From: Phenylobacterium sp.
Lineage (GTDB): Bacteria > Pseudomonadota > Alphaproteobacteria > Caulobacterales > Caulobacteraceae
Assembly: GCF_019636135.1 (NCBI RefSeq)
Contig: NZ_JAHBYD010000005.1
Coordinates: 1-64,000, forward strand
DNA: 64,000 bases
Direction of reading: 5' to 3'
Shown here: positions 36,748 to 45,167 of the stretch, in pieces
Numbering within the stretch: the stretch's first letter is position 1
Layout of the letters: the number at the start of each line of letters is the position of its first letter
The notes under the pieces: generated by a model
Told to the model about the DNA's origin: nothing
The model's input: the letters and a program-made list of their open reading frames with translations, nothing else
The model's database searches: none
Position numbers and translations under genes: made by a program

Positions 36748-36769
36748 GTGTTATAGTGTGGTATAACAC
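36748..36769. promoter_or_regulatory. Palindromic operator of the gntR-ABC operon
   Basis: GTGTTATA at 36748-36755 and TATAACAC at 36762-36769 are perfect 8-base half sites around six bases (GTGTGG). It lies 54 bases before the gntR start, in the divergent gap shared with the AraC gene. This form is as expected for YtrA-subfamily GntR regulators, which repress their own ABC operon. Binding is inferred. Confidence 0.72.
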
Positions 36770-36823
36770 CAATCAAGTAGATTCGCGGACGGCCCGGCCT
36801 CGGGCGGCCGCCAGCAGGACCGC

Positions 36824-37183
36824 ATGGACCCGGATTGGAACGACAGCCAGCCGATCTATCGGCAGATCCGCGACCGGGTGGTGGCGATGATCCTCGACGG
36901 CCTGCTCAAGGAAGGCGATCCGGTCCCGTCCGTGCGCCAGGTGGCGGCGGAGTCGCGGGTGAACCCGCTGACGGTGATGAAGGCCTACCAGCAGCTCGAC
37001 GACGACCGGCTGGTGGAGAAGCGCCGCGGCCTCGGCATGTTCGTGGCGGCGGGCGCCCGCGAGCTGCTGCTGCGCGCCGAGCGCGAGCGGTTCCTGAACG
37101 ACCAATGGCCCGCGATCCGGGCGACGATCCAGCGGCTCGGCCTGGAGGCCGAGGACCTGTTGGCGCACGGAAGGGAGCGCTGA
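36824..37183 (+). CDS. GntR-family regulator, YtrA subfamily
   Basis: The 119-residue protein is a short GntR: winged helix at residues 8-75 (QPIYRQIRDRVVAMILDGLLKEGDPVPSVRQVA, NPLTVMKAYQQLDDDRLVEKRRGLGMFV) followed by only about 40 helical residues in place of a large effector domain. That layout defines the YtrA subgroup, which is typically co-encoded with ABC exporters and responds to cell-wall stress or antibiotics. The ABC ATPase begins two bases after its stop. A perfect palindrome lies upstream. Confidence 0.93.
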   Translation: MDPDWNDSQPIYRQIRDRVVAMILDGLLKEGDPVPSVRQVAAESRVNPLTVMKAYQQLDDDRLVEKRRGLGMFVAAGARELLLRAERERFLNDQWPAIRATIQRLGLEAEDLLAHGRER

Positions 37184-37185
37184 TC

Positions 37186-38055
37186 ATGGCGGTCATCGAG
37201 GCGCGGGGCCTGCGGAAGAGCTTCAAGGCGACGGTCGCCCTGGACGGCGTGGACCTCGCGACCGAGCCGGGGCGGATCGTGGGCCTGATCGGTCCCAACG
37301 GCGCGGGCAAGTCGACGGCGATGAGCGCCATCCTGGGCCTCACGCCCAGCGACGGGCGGCTGGCGGTGCTGGGCCTCGATCCCTGGACGCAGCGCGACCG
37401 GCTGATGCGCGAGGTCTCGTTCATCGCCGACGTGGCGGTGCTGCCGCGCTGGCTGCGGGTGAGCCAGGCGCTGGACTATGTGGCCGGCGTCCACCCGCGC
37501 TTCGACCGGGCCAAGGCGGAGGCCTTCCTGGACCGCACCGAGATCAAGCGGGCCAGCCGCGTGCGCGAGCTCTCCAAGGGCATGGTCACCCAGCTCCATC
37601 TCGCGCTGGTGATGGCCATCGACGCCAGGCTGCTGGTGCTGGACGAGCCCACCCTGGGCCTCGACCTGCTCTACCGGAAGGCCTTCTACGACAGCCTGCT
37701 GAACGACTGGTTCGAGAGCGACCGGGCGATCCTGGTCTCGACCCACCAGGTCGAGGAGATCCAGCACATCCTGACCGACGTGGTCTTCCTGAACCGCGGC
37801 AAGGTCGTGCTGAACGCCAGCATGGAGGCGCTGGAGGAGCGCTATCTGGAGGTGATGGTCGGGCCTGAGCAGGCGCCCGCCGCGCGGGCGCTGCGGCCGC
37901 TGCACGAGCGGCAGGTGTTCGGCCGCTCGATCCTGCTCTTCGACGGCGTGCCGCGTGCACAACTGGCGGCGTTCGGCGAGGTCCGGGCCGCCGGCCTCGC
38001 CGACCTCTTCGTCGCGCTGATGGGGCCGGCCCCGCGGGCGGAGACGGCGGCATGA
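37186..38055 (+). CDS. ABC transporter ATP-binding protein
   Basis: The 289-residue ATPase has Walker A LIGPNGAGKSTAMSAILG near residue 40, the signature as RELSKGMVTQLHLAL (LSKGM in place of LSGGQ), Walker B LLVLDEPTLGLD, and the His switch ILVSTHQVEEI. It belongs to the DrrA/YtrB-like exporter class. An extra C-terminal region of about 70 residues (EVMVGPEQAPAARAL...) is seen. The ATG overlaps nothing but lies two bases after gntR; its TGA overlaps the permease start (ATGA). Confidence 0.92.
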   Translation: MAVIEARGLRKSFKATVALDGVDLATEPGRIVGLIGPNGAGKSTAMSAILGLTPSDGRLAVLGLDPWTQRDRLMREVSFIADVAVLPRWLRVSQALDYVAGVHPRFDRAKAEAFLDRTEIKRASRVRELSKGMVTQLHLALVMAIDARLLVLDEPTLGLDLLYRKAFYDSLLNDWFESDRAILVSTHQVEEIQHILTDVVFLNRGKVVLNASMEALEERYLEVMVGPEQAPAARALRPLHERQVFGRSILLFDGVPRAQLAAFGEVRAAGLADLFVALMGPAPRAETAA

Positions 38056-38912
38056 ACCGGGTGCGCCCCTTCTACTGGTCGGTCCGCCGCGAGCTCTGGG
38101 AGCACCGCGCGCTCTGGATCGCGCCGCTGGCCGTCGAGGCCGCGGTGCTGCTGGCCTACTTCATCGGCTCGTTCGCCCTGCCGCACGCCGTGGCGGTGGC
38201 GCAGACCGGCCAGCAGCTTCGGCTGCCCTACGCGGTCGCGGCCGGCGCGGCCTTCGCGATCAGCTTCTTCGTGGCCGTGTTCTACGCCCTGGGCGCGCTG
38301 CACAACGACCGGCGCGACCGCAGCCTCCTCTTCTGGAAGTCGCTGCCGGTTTCGGACCTCACGACGGTGCTTTCCAAGGCCGCGATCCCGCTGGTCGTGC
38401 AGCCGCTGATCGCCCTCGCCGTCGCGGCCGCGGCGCACCTGATCATGCTCGTCTGGGGCACGCTGGTCGTCGGCCTGAGCGGCGAGAGCCTGCCGGCCTA
38501 CTGGGGCCACCTGCGCCTGCCGCTGACCTGGATCTTGCTGCCGTACGGCCTGGTGATGAACGCGCTCTGGGACCTGCCGTTCTGCGGCTGGCTGCTGCTG
38601 GTCTCGGCCGCGGCCAGGCGGGCGACCTTCGTCTGGGCGGTCGGGCCGTGGCTGGCGCTGATGCTGGTCGAGTTCATGCTGCTGGGCGGGAAGGCCGGCG
38701 GGCCGATCGCGAGGATGGTGGGCGACCGCATCTTCGGCGGCTTCGACCGCGCCTACGCCGTCGCCGGACAGAAGAACGTCGCCATCGCCTCGCTGAGCCA
38801 GGTCGACCCCATGCGCTTCCTCGGTGACCCCGGCTTCTGGGGCGGCCTCGCCGTGGGCGCCGCCTTCCTGGCCGCCTGCGTGTGGCTCCGGCGCCGCCAG
38901 GACCCGCTGTGA
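38052..38912 (+). CDS. ABC-2-type permease
   Basis: The 286-residue inner-membrane protein has six predicted helices, beginning after RRELWEHRALWIAPLAVEAAVLLAYFIGSFAL. The cytosolic DRSLLFWKSLPVSDLTTVLSKA is a family mark of ABC-2 exporters of the YtrC/D type. It is coupled to the ATPase gene by the ATGA overlap and would form the membrane half of the exporter controlled by the GntR regulator. The cargo is unknown. It converges on the M3 peptidase gene four bases away. Confidence 0.88.
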   Translation: MNRVRPFYWSVRRELWEHRALWIAPLAVEAAVLLAYFIGSFALPHAVAVAQTGQQLRLPYAVAAGAAFAISFFVAVFYALGALHNDRRDRSLLFWKSLPVSDLTTVLSKAAIPLVVQPLIALAVAAAAHLIMLVWGTLVVGLSGESLPAYWGHLRLPLTWILLPYGLVMNALWDLPFCGWLLLVSAAARRATFVWAVGPWLALMLVEFMLLGGKAGGPIARMVGDRIFGGFDRAYAVAGQKNVAIASLSQVDPMRFLGDPGFWGGLAVGAAFLAACVWLRRRQDPL

Positions 38913-38916
38913 GGCC

Positions 38917-40707
38917 TCAGACCAGCGCCTCGAACTCGTCGACCAGGCGTTCCAACTGCTTGGTCCCCGCGGCCCAGAAGGCCTTCCTGCGCGGGTCCAG
39001 GCCGAAGGGCGCCAGCGCCTCGACGTAGGTCCTCGTGCCGCCGGCGCTGAGCAGCTTCTCGTAGACCGGCGCGAAGGCCTTCGGGTCGTCGCGGCGCTTC
39101 TCCATCAAGGCGCGGACCAGCAGGTCCCCGAAGGCGTAGGCGTAGACGTAGAACGGCGCGTGGACGAAGTGGCTGATGTAGGCCCAGTAGTGGCGGTAGC
39201 CCCTGTCCAGCCGCACGGCCGGCCCGAGGCTCTCGCTCATCATCTGCATCCAGAGCGCGCCGATCTCGTCGGCCGAGAGCTCGCCGTTGCGGCGCGCGTC
39301 GTGGAAGCGGGTCTCGAAGCGGTGGAAGGCGATCTGGCGGATGACGGTGTTGATCCCGTCCTCGATCTTGCCCGCGAGAAGCCCCCGCCGCTCGCCCTTC
39401 GACGCCTCGGCCAGCAGCTTCTCGAACACCAGGCCCTCGCCGAAGATCGAGGCGGTCTCGGCCAGCGTCAGCGGCGTGTCGGCGAGCAGCGTGCCCAGCG
39501 GCCGGCACAGCGTCTGGTGGACGGCGTGGCCCAGCTCGTGGGCCAGGGTCAGCACGTCGCGCCGCTCGCCCATGTAGTTCAGGAACACGTAGGGGTGCCG
39601 CTCGGCCGTCACCGAGTGCGAATAGGCGCCCATCTGCTTGCCGGGCCGCGGCCTGGCGTCGATCCAGGGCTGGGCGAAGAAGGTGCGCGCGGTGTCGGCG
39701 AACTGCGGCGCCAGCGCCTCGAAGCTGTCGAGCACGATGCCCTTGGCCTCGTCCCAGGTGTAGAGGCGCGGCGGGGCGCTATCGAGCGGGCTGTTGCGGT
39801 CCCAGTGGTCGAGGTGGGTGCGCCCCATCGCCCGGGCCTTCAGCGCATAGTACCGGTGGCTGACGGACTCGTAGGAATCGACCACCGCCGCTTCCAGGGC
39901 ATCCACCGCCTCGGCGTCGACCTCGTTGGCGAGATGGCGGCCCGCGGCCGGGGTCGGGAACCTGCGCCAGCGGTCCTCGACCTGCTTCTCGAAGGCGAGC
40001 GTGTTGAGCGACAGGGCGAGCTGCGGCGCCCGCGCGCCCAGCGCCTTGGCGAGCGCGGCGGCGGCGGCCTTGCGGGCCTCGGCGTCCGGCCCCGACATGC
40101 GGTTCAGGAGGTCGTTCAGCGTCAGCGTCTCGCCGCCGACGCGGGCGCTCATCTTCGCCAGGGTCTCGTCGGTCAGGCGGCCCCAGTTGGCCACCGCGGG
40201 CGCCTTCTCGAGCAGCAGCTTCTCGAGGTCGGCGGAGAGTTCGTGCGGGCGGCCGGCGCGCACGCGGCGCAGCCAGGGCCGCCAGCGCTGGGCCGGCTTG
40301 TGGGCCTTCAGCGCCATCTCCAGCTCGTCGTCCTCCAGCCGGTTGATCTCCAGCGTGAAGAACAGGCTCAGCGAAGCGATCCGGGCCGAGCGCGTGCGCA
40401 GGTCGCTCTCGAACTTCGACCAGGCCGGATCGTCGCGGGCCACCGAGGCGGCCAGCGAGGCGTAGGCGCCCACGCCCCACATGGCGTTGGTGGCCTGCTC
40501 GTAGAGCTCGACGCCCCGGTCGAGGATGCCGCCCAGCTCGGCCGGCCGCGCCCGCGTCGCGATCAGGCGCCCCTCCAGCCGGGCCAGCTCGCCGTTGAGC
40601 TGTTCGGCGCGGTCCATGTCGGCGGCGATCCGCGGGTCCTCGCGACCGGCGTAGAGGTCGTCCAGCCGCCAGACGGGGAGCGTGTCGGTCTTGAAGGGCG
40701 CGTTCAT
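38917..40707 (-). CDS. M3-family oligoendopeptidase (PepF type)
   Basis: The 596-residue cytosolic zinc peptidase has the metal motif TLAHELGHAVHQ (HExxH) followed by the downstream Glu in LAETASIFGEGLVFE. The C-terminal FVHAPFYVYAYAFGDLLVRAL with substrate-binding tyrosines is typical of PepF. An N-terminal helical domain of about 180 residues precedes the catalytic part. The ATG giving MNAPFKTDTLPVW is chosen; an open frame of 43 codons before it is not protein-like. It degrades oligopeptides. The gene is followed by the EVE-domain gene upstream on the same strand. Confidence 0.93.
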   Translation of the reverse strand: MNAPFKTDTLPVWRLDDLYAGREDPRIAADMDRAEQLNGELARLEGRLIATRARPAELGGILDRGVELYEQATNAMWGVGAYASLAASVARDDPAWSKFESDLRTRSARIASLSLFFTLEINRLEDDELEMALKAHKPAQRWRPWLRRVRAGRPHELSADLEKLLLEKAPAVANWGRLTDETLAKMSARVGGETLTLNDLLNRMSGPDAEARKAAAAALAKALGARAPQLALSLNTLAFEKQVEDRWRRFPTPAAGRHLANEVDAEAVDALEAAVVDSYESVSHRYYALKARAMGRTHLDHWDRNSPLDSAPPRLYTWDEAKGIVLDSFEALAPQFADTARTFFAQPWIDARPRPGKQMGAYSHSVTAERHPYVFLNYMGERRDVLTLAHELGHAVHQTLCRPLGTLLADTPLTLAETASIFGEGLVFEKLLAEASKGERRGLLAGKIEDGINTVIRQIAFHRFETRFHDARRNGELSADEIGALWMQMMSESLGPAVRLDRGYRHYWAYISHFVHAPFYVYAYAFGDLLVRALMEKRRDDPKAFAPVYEKLLSAGGTRTYVEALAPFGLDPRRKAFWAAGTKQLERLVDEFEALV

Positions 40708-40802
40708 GACGCAGGCATACTCCCGGCAGGGGCGCCCGGCCAACGGCGAACGGCGCACGCCCGGCCCGGCGGCCGCGCCTCCACGCGAAAGCCGGGAGGC
40801 CG

Positions 40803-41213
40803 CTACTCCCCCGCCATCCGCAGGATCGCCTTCCACTCGCCCGGCTTGACGGGGGAGACCGAGAGGCGGCCCTGGCGGACCATCTTGAGGTCCGCGAGCG
40901 AGGGTTCGGCCTTGAGGGCGGCGAGCGTCACGGGGGCCTTGAGCGGGCGCACGTATTTCAGCTCGACCGCCAGGAAGCGGCCCGTCTCGTCGCTGGCGTC
41001 AGGGAAGGATTCCCTTGCGACCTCGGCGACGCCGACGACCGCCTTGCTGTCGCCCGAGTGGTAGAACAGCACCTGGTCGCCCAGCTTCATCTCCTTGAGA
41101 TGGCCCCGGGCCGCGAAGTTGCGCACGCCGTCCCAGACGGTCCGGCCGTCGCGCCTGAGGTCGTCGAACGCGTAGGTCTCGGGCTCGGACTTCACCAGGA
41201 AATAGCCGGGCAT
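40803..41213 (-). CDS. EVE-domain protein
   Basis: The 136-residue protein is one EVE domain of the PUA-like class: MPGYFLVKSEPETYAFDDLRRDGRTVWDGVRNFAARGHLKEMKLGDQVLFYHS..., then VVGVAEVARESFPDASDE. WDGVRNFAAR and QVLFYHS are the usual signatures. EVE domains bind modified bases in RNA or DNA (5-methylcytosine-like or thiolated), and in bacteria can be part of modification-dependent processes. Here it stands among housekeeping genes with no restriction partner. The ATG at 41213 matches the family start. Confidence 0.9.
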   Translation of the reverse strand: MPGYFLVKSEPETYAFDDLRRDGRTVWDGVRNFAARGHLKEMKLGDQVLFYHSGDSKAVVGVAEVARESFPDASDETGRFLAVELKYVRPLKAPVTLAALKAEPSLADLKMVRQGRLSVSPVKPGEWKAILRMAGE

Positions 41214-41268
41214 CGGCGCGCTCCTCCGTTCTCGCGGAGAGGACCATGCCACGGACGACCGGATTGGC

Positions 41269-41643
41269 CTAAGCGGCCTTGGCGTCGGCGTAGAGGGTGC
41301 GCACGTCGGCCAGGCCCGCGAGGATGCGCACGCGCTCCTTCCTGTCGGGCTTGCGGCTGACCATGAAGCGCCAGGCGCGGACGTGGACGGCGATGGCTTC
41401 GCGGTCGTAGGTCTGGTCGGCGAGGAAGTCGGCCAGCAGGCCCTTCAGGCTCGCCACCACCTCGCCCGCGCCGTCGCGGCCGATGTCGGGATAGCTCTCG
41501 GCGACGGTCTTCAGCACCTCGATGTCGCCCCGATCGAACGTCCTGCCCAGCGACATCAGCAGGCCCTCGGCGAGCGCCAGCACGTCGGCGTCGCCCGCGC
41601 GGCGGTGCGGCTTCTTCGGGGCGTTCTCGTCGGCGTCGACCAT
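41269..41643 (-). CDS. Small hypothetical protein
   Basis: The 124-residue soluble protein is mostly alpha-helical: after a basic acidic-mixed lead (ENAPKKPHRRAG) come ADVLALAEGLLMSLGRTFDRGDIEVLKTVAESYPDI, EVVASLKGLLADFLADQTYDREAIAVHVRAWRFM and a last helix. I do not recognise the family; proteins like it seem confined to Caulobacterales. The good codon use and fit between neighbours support a real gene. It lies between the EVE gene and the cystathionine lyase gene on the same strand. Confidence 0.65.
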   Translation of the reverse strand: MVDADENAPKKPHRRAGDADVLALAEGLLMSLGRTFDRGDIEVLKTVAESYPDIGRDGAGEVVASLKGLLADFLADQTYDREAIAVHVRAWRFMVSRKPDRKERVRILAGLADVRTLYADAKAA

Positions 41644-41725
41644 TAGGCCGCCAGTCTGGCCGGGGTAGTCTTAACGGGCGGCTACCCGGGCCGGACGAAA
41701 ATGATCGACTCCGCCAACCGGCCGG

Positions 41726-42910
41726 CTATCCCAGCGCCTGCTCGAGGTCGGCGATCAGGTCGTCGGCGTTCTCGACGCCGACCGAGAGGCGGATCAGGCC
41801 GTCGGAGATGCCGATGCGGGCGCGGGTTTCGGCCGGGATCGAGGCGTGGGTCATGATGGCCGGGTGCTCGATCAGGCTCTCCACGCCGCCCAGGCTCTCG
41901 GCCAGGGTGAAGAGGCGCGTGCGTTCCAGCATCGCCTTGGTCCCCGACAGGTTGCGGTCGAGGACGGCGGTGATCATGCCGCCGAAGCCCGCCATCTGCT
42001 TCTTCGCCAGCGCGTGCTGCGGGTGGCTCGGAAGTCCCGGGTAGATGACCTTGGCGAGGTCGCGGCGCGCCTCCAGCCATTCGGCGATCCGCTGGCCGTT
42101 CTCGCAATGGCGCTGCATGCGCAGCGCCAGCGTCTTCATGCCCCGCAGCGTCAGGAAGCTGTCGAAGGGCGAGGCCACCGCGCCGATGGCGTTCTGCAGG
42201 AACGTCAGCCTGTCGCGCAGCTCGGCGTTGTCGCCCACCACCAGCGCGCCGCCGACCACGTCGGAGTGGCCGCCGATGTACTTGGTGGTCGAGTGCATCA
42301 CTACGTCGAAGCCGAGCTCGATCGGGCGCTGGACGTAGGGGCTGGCGAAGGTGTTGTCGGCCGCCGCGATCAGCCCGCGCTTCCGGCAGAGCGCCGCGAT
42401 GGCTTCGAGGTCGGCGAGCCGCAGCAGCGGGTTCGTGGGCGTCTCCACCCAGACCATCCGCGTCCTCGGCGTGACCGCGGCCTCGATGGCCGGGAGGTCG
42501 GCGAGATCGACGTAGGAGACGTTCAGCCCCGTCGACCGGGCGCGCACCTTGTCGAACAGGCGGAACGAGCCGCCGTAGAGGTCTTCGCTGGCGATGATGT
42601 GGTCGCCGGCGTCCAGCACCTCCAGCAGGGTCGCGATCGACGCCAGGCCCGAGGCGAAGGCGTAGCCCCTGGTCCCGCTTTCGAGATCGGCGATCCCGCG
42701 TTCGAAGGCGAACCGCGTCGGGTTCTGGCTGCGGGAATACTCGAAGCCGGTATGCACGCCCGGCGACGACTGGGCGTAGGTCGAGGTGGCGTAGATCGGC
42801 GGCATCACCGCGCCGGTGGTCGGGTCGTGCTCCTGGCCGCCGTGGATCGCGCGGGTCGCGAAGTCGAGCCGGTTCTTGCCGTGCCCGGGGTCGTCAGCCT
42901 TGTCGGTCAC
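41726..42910 (-). CDS. Cystathionine gamma-lyase / gamma-synthase-type PLP enzyme
   Basis: The 394-residue Cys/Met-metabolism PLP enzyme has TRAIHGGQEHDPTTGAVMPPIYATSTY at the start, EYSRSQNPTRFAFERGIADLESGTRGYAFASGLASI (PLP phosphate region) and VMHSTTKYIGGHSDVVGG with the Schiff-base Lys. It could act as gamma-synthase or gamma-lyase; the coupled upstream cystathionine beta-synthase gene argues for cystathionine gamma-lyase, giving cysteine by reverse transsulfuration. Its ATG overlaps the cbs stop by four bases. Confidence 0.9.
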   Translation of the reverse strand: MTDKADDPGHGKNRLDFATRAIHGGQEHDPTTGAVMPPIYATSTYAQSSPGVHTGFEYSRSQNPTRFAFERGIADLESGTRGYAFASGLASIATLLEVLDAGDHIIASEDLYGGSFRLFDKVRARSTGLNVSYVDLADLPAIEAAVTPRTRMVWVETPTNPLLRLADLEAIAALCRKRGLIAAADNTFASPYVQRPIELGFDVVMHSTTKYIGGHSDVVGGALVVGDNAELRDRLTFLQNAIGAVASPFDSFLTLRGMKTLALRMQRHCENGQRIAEWLEARRDLAKVIYPGLPSHPQHALAKKQMAGFGGMITAVLDRNLSGTKAMLERTRLFTLAESLGGVESLIEHPAIMTHASIPAETRARIGISDGLIRLSVGVENADDLIADLEQALG

Positions 42911-44295
42911 GCCGCGCGCCTCAGGTAGTTGATCAGGTCGATGCGGGTGATGAGGCCCAGGAAGTCCTTGCCCTCCATCACGATGGCCACCTCGTCCCGC
43001 TCGAATATGGGGAGCAGGTCCTCCAGCGGCGAGCCCGCCTGCAGGGTGCGGAGCTTAGCGGTCATGGCGGTGGAGACGGGCAGCCTGAAGCGCTGGTCCT
43101 GGTTGCGGTCCTCGATGGCTTCCAGCAGGTCGCTCTCGTCGATCAGGCCGATGAGGCGGCCGTCGTCCAGCACGGGCAGTTGGCTGACGTCGGCGGCGCG
43201 CATCCGGTTGTAGGCGGTGAGCAGCGTGTCGTCGGGGCCCACGGTCACGGCGTCGCCCGAGGACGTGCCGCGGGCGATCAGGTCGCGCAGGTCGCCGTGC
43301 AGCTCGCGGTCGACCAGCCCCTGCTCGGCGACCCAGCTATCGTTGTAGACCTTGGACAGATACCGGCTGCCGGTGTCGCAGACGAGGGTGACGACCCGCT
43401 TCGGCTCGGTCTGGTCGCGGCAGTAACGCAGCGCGCCGGCCAGCAGGGTGCCCGACGACGAGCCGCCCAGGATGCCCGCCTTCACCAGCAGCATCCGCGC
43501 GGCGGCGATGCTCTCCGAGTCCGGGATCTCGTAGGCCTTGGCGACGAGGTCCAGGTCGCAGTTGTCGGGAACGAAGTCCTCGCCGATGCCTTCGACCACC
43601 CACGAGCCGGGCTCGACCGCCTCGCCCCGCTCGACCAGCGGCGCCAGGATCGAGCCGACCGGGTCGGCCAGCACCATGCGCGTCTTGGGGCTGGCCTTCC
43701 GGAAGAACCGGCCAAGGCCGGTCAGGGTGCCGCCCGAGCCGACGCCCACCACGACCGCGTCCACGTCGCCCTGCATCTGCTCGAGAATCTCGGGGCCGGT
43801 GGTGGTCTCGTGGGCCAGCGGGTTCGCCGGATTGGAGAACTGGTTGATGTAGACGCCGCCCTCCAGCTTCGACGCGAGGGCGGCGGCCATGTCCTGGTAA
43901 TACTCGGGGTGGCCCTTGCCGACGTCGCTGCGGGTGATGCGCACGTCGACGCCCATGGCGCGCAGGTGCTGGATCTTCTCGCGCGCCATCTTGTCGGGCA
44001 CGACCAGCAGCAGCCTGTAGCCCTTCAGGACGCCCACCTGCGCGAGGCCGAGGCCGGTGTTGCCGGCGGTGGCCTCCACGATCGTGCCCCCGGGCTTCAG
44101 CGAGCCGTCCTTCTCGGCCGCCTCGATCATCGAGCGGGCGATGCGGTCCTTGATGGAGCCGCCCGGATTGGCGCTCTCCAGCTTCACGAACAGGCGGCAG
44201 GGACCGGCGTCGAAGCCCGTCAGCTCCACCATCGGCGTGCGGCCGATGAGGTCGAGGGCGGTGGCCGCGGGAGGCGGCAGGGGCTGGGCGGTCAA
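42907..44295 (-). CDS. Cystathionine beta-synthase (cysteine synthase-like with CBS pair)
   Basis: The 462-residue protein joins a fold-II PLP domain (residues 1-320: LIGRTPMVELTGFDAGPCRLFVKLES, GGSIKDRIARSM with the Schiff-base Lys, EATAGNTGLGLAQV, GVGSGGTLTGLGRF) to a pair of CBS domains (about 330-455). It lacks the heme domain of animal CBS. The CBS pair may sense SAM or adenylates. Condenses homocysteine with serine. The TTG at 44295 is preferred (GAGG site before it); another TTG exists at 44331. It is coupled to the downstream lyase, so the two give cysteine from methionine-derived homocysteine. Confidence 0.88.
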   Translation of the reverse strand: MTAQPLPPPAATALDLIGRTPMVELTGFDAGPCRLFVKLESANPGGSIKDRIARSMIEAAEKDGSLKPGGTIVEATAGNTGLGLAQVGVLKGYRLLLVVPDKMAREKIQHLRAMGVDVRITRSDVGKGHPEYYQDMAAALASKLEGGVYINQFSNPANPLAHETTTGPEILEQMQGDVDAVVVGVGSGGTLTGLGRFFRKASPKTRMVLADPVGSILAPLVERGEAVEPGSWVVEGIGEDFVPDNCDLDLVAKAYEIPDSESIAAARMLLVKAGILGGSSSGTLLAGALRYCRDQTEPKRVVTLVCDTGSRYLSKVYNDSWVAEQGLVDRELHGDLRDLIARGTSSGDAVTVGPDDTLLTAYNRMRAADVSQLPVLDDGRLIGLIDESDLLEAIEDRNQDQRFRLPVSTAMTAKLRTLQAGSPLEDLLPIFERDEVAIVMEGKDFLGLITRIDLINYLRRAA

Positions 44296-44621
44296 GGGGA
44301 CCTCGCGCGGGAACGGCGAACCCTGTGGCAAACGGGCGTACGATTGCCGGGGTTTCAGCCTGCCGAGGTAGACATCAGCCGCTACGCCGACGCAAGGCGC
44401 GTTTTCCTGCCCTCAAGCTTGGCCGCCAGGGGCATGTCCGATCGACGGGGGCCGGCGCCGGGGCGCCGTTCTCCACCCTACGCCCTCGGAGGGGCCGGCA
44501 AGACGGGGCCCGCCTATCCCGAGAAGCGCGCGCCGCATTGTAACGGCGCCGCTACGGTTCAGTACGGTGCACGGCGCGCAAAGCCCCGCTAGGTTGGCGG
44601 CCTGCGAGACGGAGTTCGCCC
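44296..44621. other. Intergenic region, 326 bases, divergent promoters expected
   Basis: This gap separates the divergent cbs and cytochrome c-like genes. No good open frame, repeat arm or terminator was seen. Some GC-rich self-complementary patches occur near 44450-44470 (GGGGGCCGGCGCCGGGGCGCC). If cbs starts at 44331, its first 12 codons lie here. Confidence 0.5.
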
Positions 44622-45158
44622 TTGAGACATCTGATCCTGTTTGCGGCGGCCGCCGCCCTGCTGACCGCCTGTTCGCCCGGCAAGCCGGCGGCGCCCAAGG
44701 CCGGCGCCGAGGCCAAGTTCAACACCGACCTGCCGATGACCGAATTCATGGGCCACTTCGTCGACCCGGCCGCCTTCCTGTACTGGAAGAACTCCGGGAC
44801 GATGGTCGACGAGAAGGGCGAGCATTCGCTCTATCCGACCACGGACGAGGGCTGGGACGTGCTGGTCAACGGCGCGACGATGCTGATGGAGGCCGGCAAC
44901 GCGCTGCAACTCCCGGGCCGCACCCGCGCCCCCGAGGCCGACTGGAACAAGTACGCCCAGATGCTGACCGCGCGTGCGGCGCTGGCCCGCGCGGCGGCCG
45001 AGAAGCATGACGAGAAGGCGGTCTTCGACGAGGGCGGACGGGTCTACGAGGTCTGCGTCGCCTGCCACGAGCAGTTCGTCATCCAGCCCGACCTCAAGGC
45101 CAACGGCCCCGCCAAGGGCGACCCGCTGCCCGCCCTACCCGACACGAAGAAGAAGTAG
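44622..45158 (+). CDS. Lipoprotein with C-terminal cytochrome c-type heme motif
   Basis: The 178-residue protein has a lipoprotein signal (MRHLILFAAAAALLTACSPG, lipobox LTAC), so it should be anchored to the outer membrane or inner membrane facing the periplasm. The mature part is helical, with MTEFMGHFVDPAAFLYWKNSGTMVDEKGEHSLYPTTDEGWDVLVNGATML and near the end VYEVCVACHEQFV: a CxxCH heme-c site. The layout of helices before a late CxxCH resembles cytochrome c-prime. The start is TTG with GGAG ten bases before. A redox or NO-binding role is inferred. Confidence 0.8.
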   Translation: MRHLILFAAAAALLTACSPGKPAAPKAGAEAKFNTDLPMTEFMGHFVDPAAFLYWKNSGTMVDEKGEHSLYPTTDEGWDVLVNGATMLMEAGNALQLPGRTRAPEADWNKYAQMLTARAALARAAAEKHDEKAVFDEGGRVYEVCVACHEQFVIQPDLKANGPAKGDPLPALPDTKKK

Positions 45159-45167
45159 CCGCGGCGC

